Origin: Comamonadaceae bacterium 2FH | Lineage (GTDB): Bacteria; Pseudomonadota; Gammaproteobacteria; Burkholderiales; Burkholderiaceae_C | Reading direction: 5' to 3' | DNA: 64,000 bases | NCBI GenBank assembly: GCA_005503335.1 | Contig: SCMQ01000023.1 | Coordinates: forward strand, 1 to 64,000 | Shown here: positions 59,033 through 64,000 of the stretch, piece by piece | How the letters are laid out: every line of letters starts with the position of its first letter | Numbering within the stretch: the stretch's first letter is position 1 | Position numbers and translations under genes: made by a program | Notes under the pieces: generated by a model | What the model saw: the letters and a program-made list of their open reading frames with translations, nothing else | Told to the model about the DNA's origin: nothing | Databases searched by the model: none

Positions 59033-60403
59033 TCAGCTGCCGGCGACCGTCATGCGGTTGACCAGCACCGAGCCCACGGTCTTGGCGCCGTAGTTGTAGG
59101 CGTCTGCGCCGACGGCCGCTATGCCCTTGAACATGGCCTTGAGGTTGCCGGCGATGGTGATCTCGTGCACCGGGTAGGCAATGCGGCCGTTCTCGACCCA
59201 GAAGCCGCTCGCGCCGCGCGAGTAGTCGCCGGTCACGTAATTGACGCCCTGGCCCATGAGCTCGATCACGAACAGGCCGGTGCCTAGCTTCTTCAGCATC
59301 TCGTCCAGGTTGTCGCCGGCGCGGGTCAGGCGCGAGCGCAGTGTGAGGTTGTGCGATCCGCCGGCATTGCCCGTGGTCTTCATGCCGAGCTTGCGCGCCG
59401 AATAGCTGGACAGGAAGTAGCCTTCCACCCGGCCGGCCTCGACCACCTTGCGCGCGCGCGTGCGCACGCCTTCCTCGTCGAACGGGGAGCTGCCCTTGCC
59501 GCGCTTGACGAACGGGTCCTCGGCAATGTCGATGTGCTTGGGAAAGACCTGCTTGCCCAGCGAATCGAGCAGGAAGCTGCTCTTGCGGTAGAGCGCGCCG
59601 CCACTGGTGGCCTGCACGAAGCCGCCCAGCAGGCCGGCGGCCAGCGGCGACTCGAACAGCACCGGGCATTCGGTGGTGGGAATCTTGCGGCTCTTGAGGC
59701 GACTGAGCGCGCGCTCGGCCGCGTAGCGGCCCACGGCCTCGGCCGAGGCCAGCTCGTCGGCGCTGCGCATCGAGCTGTACCAGGCGTCGCGCTGCATGTC
59801 CTCGCCCTTGCCCGCGATCGGCGCCACCGACAGGCTGTGGCGCGAGCTCGCGTAGCCGCCGCGGAAACCGCGGGTGTGGGCGCTGAAGAAATGGCTTTGC
59901 TGGGCCGAGACGCCCGCGCCCTCGCTGTTGGTGATGCGCCGGTCGGTGGCGAAGGCCGCGGCCTCGCAGGTCTTGGCCAGGCGCGCCGCCTCCTCGCTGG
60001 TGATCGGCCAGGGGTGGAACAGGTCCAGGTCTTGGTGCTCGGTCGCGATGTCCTCGGCCTCGGGCAGGCCGGCCACCGGGTCTTCGGCAGTGAAGCGCGC
60101 GATGTCGTAGGCCGCCTGCACGGTCTGCTCGATCGCGGCGCGCGAGAAATCGGAGGTGCTGGCATTGCCGCGGCGCTGGCCCAGGTAGACCGTCACGCCC
60201 AGCGACTTGTCGCGGTTGCGCTCCACCGTCTCGAGCTCGCCGCAGCGCACGCTGACCGAGAGGCCGCAGCCCTCGGAGGCCTCGGCGCCGGCGTCGCTCG
60301 CGCCCAGCTTCTTCGCATGCGCGAGCGCGCGGTCGACCAGGTCTTCGAAAAAGGCGCGGCTGTAGCTGAAGCCGCTTTGGGCACGGGAGGCAATTTGCGT
60401 CAT
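59033..60403 (-). CDS. pmbA: TldD/PmbA-family metalloprotease, PmbA (TldE)
   Basis: A 456-residue PmbA (TldE) subunit, which with TldD forms a zinc protease processing small peptides. Segments include SVRCGELETVERNRDKSLGVTVYLG (about residues 50-74), TRGFRGGYASSRHSLSVAPI and NYVTGDYSRGASGFWVENG (about 395-413). The catalytic HExxxH motif belongs to TldD and is absent here, as expected. It is convergent with yqeY and divergent from darP; tldD is not in the window. Confidence 0.95.
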   Translation of the reverse strand: MTQIASRAQSGFSYSRAFFEDLVDRALAHAKKLGASDAGAEASEGCGLSVSVRCGELETVERNRDKSLGVTVYLGQRRGNASTSDFSRAAIEQTVQAAYDIARFTAEDPVAGLPEAEDIATEHQDLDLFHPWPITSEEAARLAKTCEAAAFATDRRITNSEGAGVSAQQSHFFSAHTRGFRGGYASSRHSLSVAPIAGKGEDMQRDAWYSSMRSADELASAEAVGRYAAERALSRLKSRKIPTTECPVLFESPLAAGLLGGFVQATSGGALYRKSSFLLDSLGKQVFPKHIDIAEDPFVKRGKGSSPFDEEGVRTRARKVVEAGRVEGYFLSSYSARKLGMKTTGNAGGSHNLTLRSRLTRAGDNLDEMLKKLGTGLFVIELMGQGVNYVTGDYSRGASGFWVENGRIAYPVHEITIAGNLKAMFKGIAAVGADAYNYGAKTVGSVLVNRMTVAGS

Positions 60404-60456
60404 GGTGCCGGCTATGATACTTGCCGTCCCGCGACCCGTCTGCCCCGACCATCTCC

Positions 60457-61113
60457 ATGTCCCGAAAACCCAAAAAAGGCTATTACGTCCGAGGCCACTT
60501 CGTGGCCGAGGGCAGTGAACTCGACCTGGAGCTCAAGCGCGAGCTCAAGGGCAGCGACGAGCCCAGCAAGACCGACCTCAAGCGCGAGAGCGCCGAGCTG
60601 CAGGCGCTGGGCGAGGAGCTGCTGGCCCTGCGCGCCGACCTGATGGCGCGGCTTCAACTTTCCGACAAGCTGACCGAGGCCCTGGCCGAGGCGCGGCGCA
60701 TCAGCAACTTCGAGGGCAAGCGCCGCCAGATGCAGTTCATCGGCAAGCTGATGCGCCAGCTCGATCCCGAGGCCATCGCCGCGGTGCGCGCCGCGCTCGA
60801 CGAGCAGCGCCTGGGCTCGGCACGCGATACCCTGGCCCTGCACCAGGCCGAGCAGTGGCGCGACCGCCTGATCGCGCAGGAGGAGGCCTTCAGCGATTGG
60901 ATGCAGGCCTTCCCCGGCACCGACAGCCAGCAGCTGCGCGCCCTGGTCCGCCAGGCGCGCAAGGACGCGCCGGCACCCGACCGGGCGGCCGAATCCAAGG
61001 GCCTGGCGCCGCGCCAGGGCCGCGCCTACCGCGAGTTGTTCCAGCTGGTCAAGGCGCAGCTCGGCGCAACGGGCAGCACCGCGAACGACGACCAGGAGCC
61101 CAGCGATGAATGA
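60457..61113 (+). CDS. darP: Ribosome biogenesis factor DarP (YjgA)
   Basis: DarP (formerly YjgA) helps late assembly of the 50S subunit at the 23S peptidyl-transferase centre. The 218-residue product starts MSRKPKKGYYVRGHFV; DLKRESAELQALGEELLAL and EGKRRQMQFIGKLMR are conserved. A TTG 36 bases upstream is possible but less likely. Its last 8 bases overlap the start of mog. It diverges from pmbA, as in many proteobacteria. Confidence 0.93.
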   Translation: MSRKPKKGYYVRGHFVAEGSELDLELKRELKGSDEPSKTDLKRESAELQALGEELLALRADLMARLQLSDKLTEALAEARRISNFEGKRRQMQFIGKLMRQLDPEAIAAVRAALDEQRLGSARDTLALHQAEQWRDRLIAQEEAFSDWMQAFPGTDSQQLRALVRQARKDAPAPDRAAESKGLAPRQGRAYRELFQLVKAQLGATGSTANDDQEPSDE

Positions 61114-61711
61114 GACCACGAGCTTCGATGCGGTCAAGATCGGCATCGTCTCGATCAGCGACCGCGCCTCCAGCGGTATCTACCCCGACCAGGGCCTGCC
61201 CGCGTTGCAGGACTGGCTCACGCGCGCGCTCAAGAACCCGATCCAGTTCGAGCCGCGCCTGATCCCCGACGAGCAGGGGCGCATCAGCGCCACGCTGATC
61301 GAGCTGGTGGACGCCGGCTGCGCCCTGGTGCTGACCACCGGCGGCACCGGCCCGGCGCCGCGCGACGTGACGCCCGAGGCCACGCTGGCCGTGGCGCACA
61401 AGGAAATGCCGGGCTTCGGTGAGCAGATGCGCCAGATCAGCCTGCGCTTCGTGCCCTCGGCCATCCTGTCGCGCCAGGTGGCGGTGATCCGGGACAAGAG
61501 CCTGATCATCAACCTGCCCGGCCAGCCCAAGTCCATCGCCGAGACGCTGGAGGGCCTGAAGGACGCCGCGGGCCAGCCCCTGGTGCACGGCATCTTCGCC
61601 GCCGTGCCCTACTGCATCGACCTGATAGGCGGGCCCTACCTGGAGACCCACGACGCGGTCTGCCAGGCCTTCCGGCCCAAGAGCGCCGTGCGCGCGCCCA
61701 AGTCCAGCTGA
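61106..61711 (+). CDS. mog: Molybdopterin adenylyltransferase
   Basis: Mog adenylylates molybdopterin before molybdenum insertion, so it serves both nitrate-reductase-type enzymes in the window. The 201-residue product has KIGIVSISDRASSGIYPDQG (about residues 11-30), the MoCF signature LTTGGTGPAPRDVTPEA (about 74-90) and NLPGQPKSIAETLEGL (about 136). Overlaps darP by 8 bases. Confidence 0.96.
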   Translation: MNETTSFDAVKIGIVSISDRASSGIYPDQGLPALQDWLTRALKNPIQFEPRLIPDEQGRISATLIELVDAGCALVLTTGGTGPAPRDVTPEATLAVAHKEMPGFGEQMRQISLRFVPSAILSRQVAVIRDKSLIINLPGQPKSIAETLEGLKDAAGQPLVHGIFAAVPYCIDLIGGPYLETHDAVCQAFRPKSAVRAPKSS

Positions 61712-61740
61712 GAGCGCCAGGGACCGGCGCGCCCGCCGGC

Positions 61741-62514
61741 CTACTTGCCGACCAGCTGGTTCAGCTTGGCGGCCTCGAAATGCTCCTCGCGCGCCGCGTC
61801 GCGCGGCACGCATTCCGCCTGCGGCTGACCCGTCGACAGCTTCTCTATGGCCTGCCACAGCAATGCGATCTGGTGCTCCTGGCTGGCCGCGTTGTCGATC
61901 AGGCCGCGCATGGCCTGGGACAGCGGGTCGTCGTTCTGCGTCACGCCATAGGCCGAGAAGCCCATGCGCGAGGCCGCAACCTCGCGCTTGGCGTCGGCTT
62001 CGGCCTCGATGATGCGCGCCGGATTGCCCACCGCCGTGGCGCCGGCCGGCACCGGTTTGGTCACGACCGCATTGGAGCCGACCTTGGCCCCGTCGCCCAC
62101 GGTGAAGCCGCCCAGCACCTTGGCGCCGGCTCCAATCACCACGTCGCGGCCCAGGGTCGGGTGGCGCTTGGCGCCCTTGTAGAGCGAGGTACCGCCCAGC
62201 GTGACGCCCTGGTAGATGGTGCAGCCGTCGCCGATCTCGGCCGTTTCGCCGACCACCACGCCCATGGCGTGGTCGAAGAACACGCGCTCGCCGATCTTCG
62301 CGCCGGGGTGCAGCTCGATGCCGGTGAGCCAGCGCGAGACATGGGAGATGAATCGCCCCAGCCATTTGAGGCCGTGCGTCCAGCACCAGTGCGCCGGCCG
62401 GTGCAACCAGATCGCGTGCAGCCCCGGGTAACAGGTGACCACCTCCCAGGCGCTGCGCGCGGCGGGGTCGCGGTCGAGGATGCACTGGATGTCGGAGCGG
62501 AGGCGGGCGAACAT
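61741..62514 (-). CDS. cysE: Serine O-acetyltransferase
   Basis: CysE acetylates serine to O-acetylserine, the precursor of cysteine. The 257-residue product has the N-terminal alpha domain ([21 protein letters not shown]) and a left-handed beta helix with hexapeptide repeats; the active-site aspartate/histidine region is [20 protein letters not shown] (about residues 84-103) and the histidine region is [21 protein letters not shown] ~60-residue tail beyond the helix is longer than in E. coli. It is 31 bases after trmJ. Confidence 0.96.
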   Translation of the reverse strand: MFARLRSDIQCILDRDPAARSAWEVVTCYPGLHAIWLHRPAHWCWTHGLKWLGRFISHVSRWLTGIELHPGAKIGERVFFDHAMGVVVGETAEIGDGCTIYQGVTLGGTSLYKGAKRHPTLGRDVVIGAGAKVLGGFTVGDGAKVGSNAVVTKPVPAGATAVGNPARIIEAEADAKREVAASRMGFSAYGVTQNDDPLSQAMRGLIDNAASQEHQIALLWQAIEKLSTGQPQAECVPRDAAREEHFEAAKLNQLVGK

Positions 62515-62545
62515 GGTTGCTTCTTGTATCTGCTGGGGCTGCAGT

Positions 62546-63269
62546 CTATCGGTTTGGCCGCCGGGCCGCCTCGCTCATGGCCTTGGCGACACCTCTGAGG
62601 ATGTGGATTTCCTCCTGCGTGAGCTGGGCGCGGTTGAACAGCTGGTTCAGCCGCGGCATCAGCTTCTTGGGCGCCGCCGGATCGAGAAAACCGATCTCGG
62701 TCAGCGCGCTCTCCCAGTGCGCCAGCATGCCGGCCAGCTGCTGGGCGTCGGCCAGCCGCGGCACGGCCCTGGCCGGCTGCACGGCGAAACCGCCCAGCGC
62801 CATGCGCCATTCGTAGGCGATCACCTGGATCGCCGCGCCCAGGTTCAGCGAGCCAAACTGGGGATGGGTCGGGATGCTGAGCGCCACATGGCAGCGGTAG
62901 ACGTCCTCGTTGGCCATGCCGAAGCGCTCCGAACCGAACAGGAAGGCCACCGAGTGTTCGCCTGCGGCCAGCGCCTCGAAATGCGGGCGCGGCGCCACCG
63001 TGGGCGGGCCGAAGTCGCGCGGCGTCATGGCCGTGGCGCACAGGTGGGTGACGCCGTCCAGCGCCTCGTCCAGGGTCGCGACCACGCGCGCGCGCCAGCA
63101 GGTCCTCGGCGCCGCTGGCGCGCTGCATGGTCTCCTCACGCGTCAGCACGTCGGGCCAGCGCGGCGCCACCAGCACCAGGTCGTCGAAACCCATGACCTT
63201 CATGGCGCGCGCGGCGGCGCCCACGTTGCCGGCATGGCTGGTGTTGATCAGGATGAAGCGGGTCTGCAT
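62546..63269 (-). pseudogene. trmJ: tRNA methyltransferase TrmJ, frameshifted
   Basis: TrmJ 2'-O-methylates position 32 of several tRNAs. The gene starts at 63269 ([20 protein letters not shown]) and runs in one frame to EDLLARAR near 63090, then the rest ([20 protein letters not shown] and [20 protein letters not shown], a SPOUT knot) lies in another frame to 62546. The break is in a (CG)5 tract at 63085-63095: adding one CG dinucleotide restores a single frame giving the normal length of about 240 residues. It may be a real loss, a slippage-prone tract or a sequencing error. Divergent from suhB, the common arrangement. Confidence 0.85.
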
Positions 63270-63303
63270 CGGTCTGAATGGGCCACAAGGAAGGCCGGGC
63301 GGG

Positions 63304-63309
63304 TAAAAT
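63304..63309 (+). promoter_or_regulatory. Possible -10 element of suhB
   Basis: GGGTAAAAT looks like an extended -10 element about 70 bases upstream of the suhB ATG; no clear -35. Low confidence. Confidence 0.3.
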
Positions 63310-63377
63310 CCCCCGATTGTCGCCGCCCGCATCGCCGGGACGGCCCCCGAACCCTGCGGCCTGCTCTTCCCTACAAA

Positions 63378-64000
63378 ATGTCGTCCAATCTGCACCCCAT
63401 GCTCAACGTGGCCATCAAGGCCGCCCGCGCCGCCGGCGCCATCATCAACCGCGCCGCGCTGGACGTGGAGGCCGTGCGCGTGTCGCAGAAGCAGGTCAAC
63501 GATTTCGTCACCGAGGTGGACCACGCGAGCGAGCAGACCATCATCGAGACCCTGCTCACCGCCTACCCCGGCCATGGCATCCATGCCGAGGAGTCGGGTC
63601 GCACCCACGGCGACCCCAAGTCCGACCATGTCTGGATCATCGACCCGCTGGACGGCACGACCAACTTCATCCACGGCTTCCCGGTCTACTGCGTGAGCAT
63701 CGCGCTGGCCGTGCGCGGCAAGATCGAGCAGGCCGTGATCTACGACCCCAGCCGCAACGACCTGTTCACCGCGACCAAGGGCCGCGGCGCCTACCTCAAC
63801 GAGCGGCGCATCCGTGTGAGCAAGCGCACCCAGCTGAACGAGAGCCTGGTCTCCACGGGCTTCCCGTTCCGCAAGGGCGACAACTTCAAGCTCTACCTGC
63901 GCATGATGGCCGACGTGATGCAGCGCACCGCCGGCCTGCGCCGCCCGGGCTCGGCCGCGCTGGACCTGGCCTATGTGGCGGCCGGCTTCACCGACGGCTT
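63378..64000 (+). CDS. suhB: Inositol-1-monophosphatase family protein, cut by the window end
   Basis: The first 207 residues of a SuhB-type inositol monophosphatase, which also acts as a factor in rRNA transcription complexes. Metal-binding motifs are HAEESGR (about residue 73) and [17 protein letters not shown] (about 90-106). A further [13 protein letters not shown] segment near the end is typical; about 60 residues are missing because the window ends. ATG at 63378; no clear ribosome binding site (CTACAAA precedes it). Confidence 0.93.
   Translation, partial: MSSNLHPMLNVAIKAARAAGAIINRAALDVEAVRVSQKQVNDFVTEVDHASEQTIIETLLTAYPGHGIHAEESGRTHGDPKSDHVWIIDPLDGTTNFIHGFPVYCVSIALAVRGKIEQAVIYDPSRNDLFTATKGRGAYLNERRIRVSKRTQLNESLVSTGFPFRKGDNFKLYLRMMADVMQRTAGLRRPGSAALDLAYVAAGFTDG

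Overview
The window is a very GC-rich chromosomal segment that looks like a betaproteobacterium of the Comamonadaceae type (Variovorax / Acidovorax / Ramlibacter-like). This rests on gene order (qor-tpiA-secG-tRNA-Leu-nuoA-N-DUF2818-NUDIX-DUF1178), the protein families, and a dispersed GC-rich intergenic repeat that I associate with this family. I cannot name the genus from sequence alone. Only the first ~1.2 kb looks foreign: it is visibly less GC-rich and carries the end of a DUF2357 / PD-(D/E)XK-type protein.

Layout. (1) 1-1199: remnant of an accessory region. (2) 1200-22483, minus strand: housekeeping genes read right to left: rpsO, pnp, a quinone oxidoreductase, tpiA, secG, tRNA-Leu(GAG), the complete 14-gene nuo operon for respiratory complex I, then DUF2818, a NUDIX hydrolase and DUF1178. 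(3) 22588-27013: an aminotransferase, a small exported protein, an orphan ABC binding protein, an Hsp20-like protein and tsaD. (4) 27076-36884: nitrate uptake and signalling: an ANTAR regulator (NasT-like), an nrtABD-type nitrate ABC transporter preceded by an ANTAR-type antitermination leader, a CheA-like kinase / CheY-like regulator / CheX-like phosphatase trio, and two tandem NarK-type transporters. (5) 36953-41523: gluconate module: LacI-family regulator, gluconokinase, TRAP transporter, with two identical operators. (6) 41537-56752: nitrate and nitrite reduction: a PP2C-kinase fusion, nirB, nirD, a Nas/Nap-like molybdoenzyme with a fused DmsB-DmsC partner, nasA, a thioredoxin-like protein, ybiB, cobA (siroheme), and a small soluble sensor-like protein. 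(7) 56819-64000: flavoprotein, rpsU, yqeY, pmbA, darP, mog, cysE, a frameshifted trmJ, and the start of suhB.

How it fits together. Regions 4 and 6 form one nitrogen-assimilation regulon interrupted by the gluconate module. Seven sites with sigma-54 -24/-12 spacing (GG to GC 12 bp apart) lie directly upstream of nasT, nrtA, both narK genes, nirB, nasA and the small sensor gene. Transport (Nrt, NarK), two molybdenum nitrate-reductase-type enzymes, nitrite reductase, siroheme synthesis (cobA) and molybdopterin adenylylation (mog) are all present. The least familiar parts are the chemosensory-like trio cotranscribed with the nitrate transporter, the second soluble protein sharing its sensor motif, and the quinol-type (DmsBC-like) partner of an apparently cytoplasmic Nas/Nap-type reductase.
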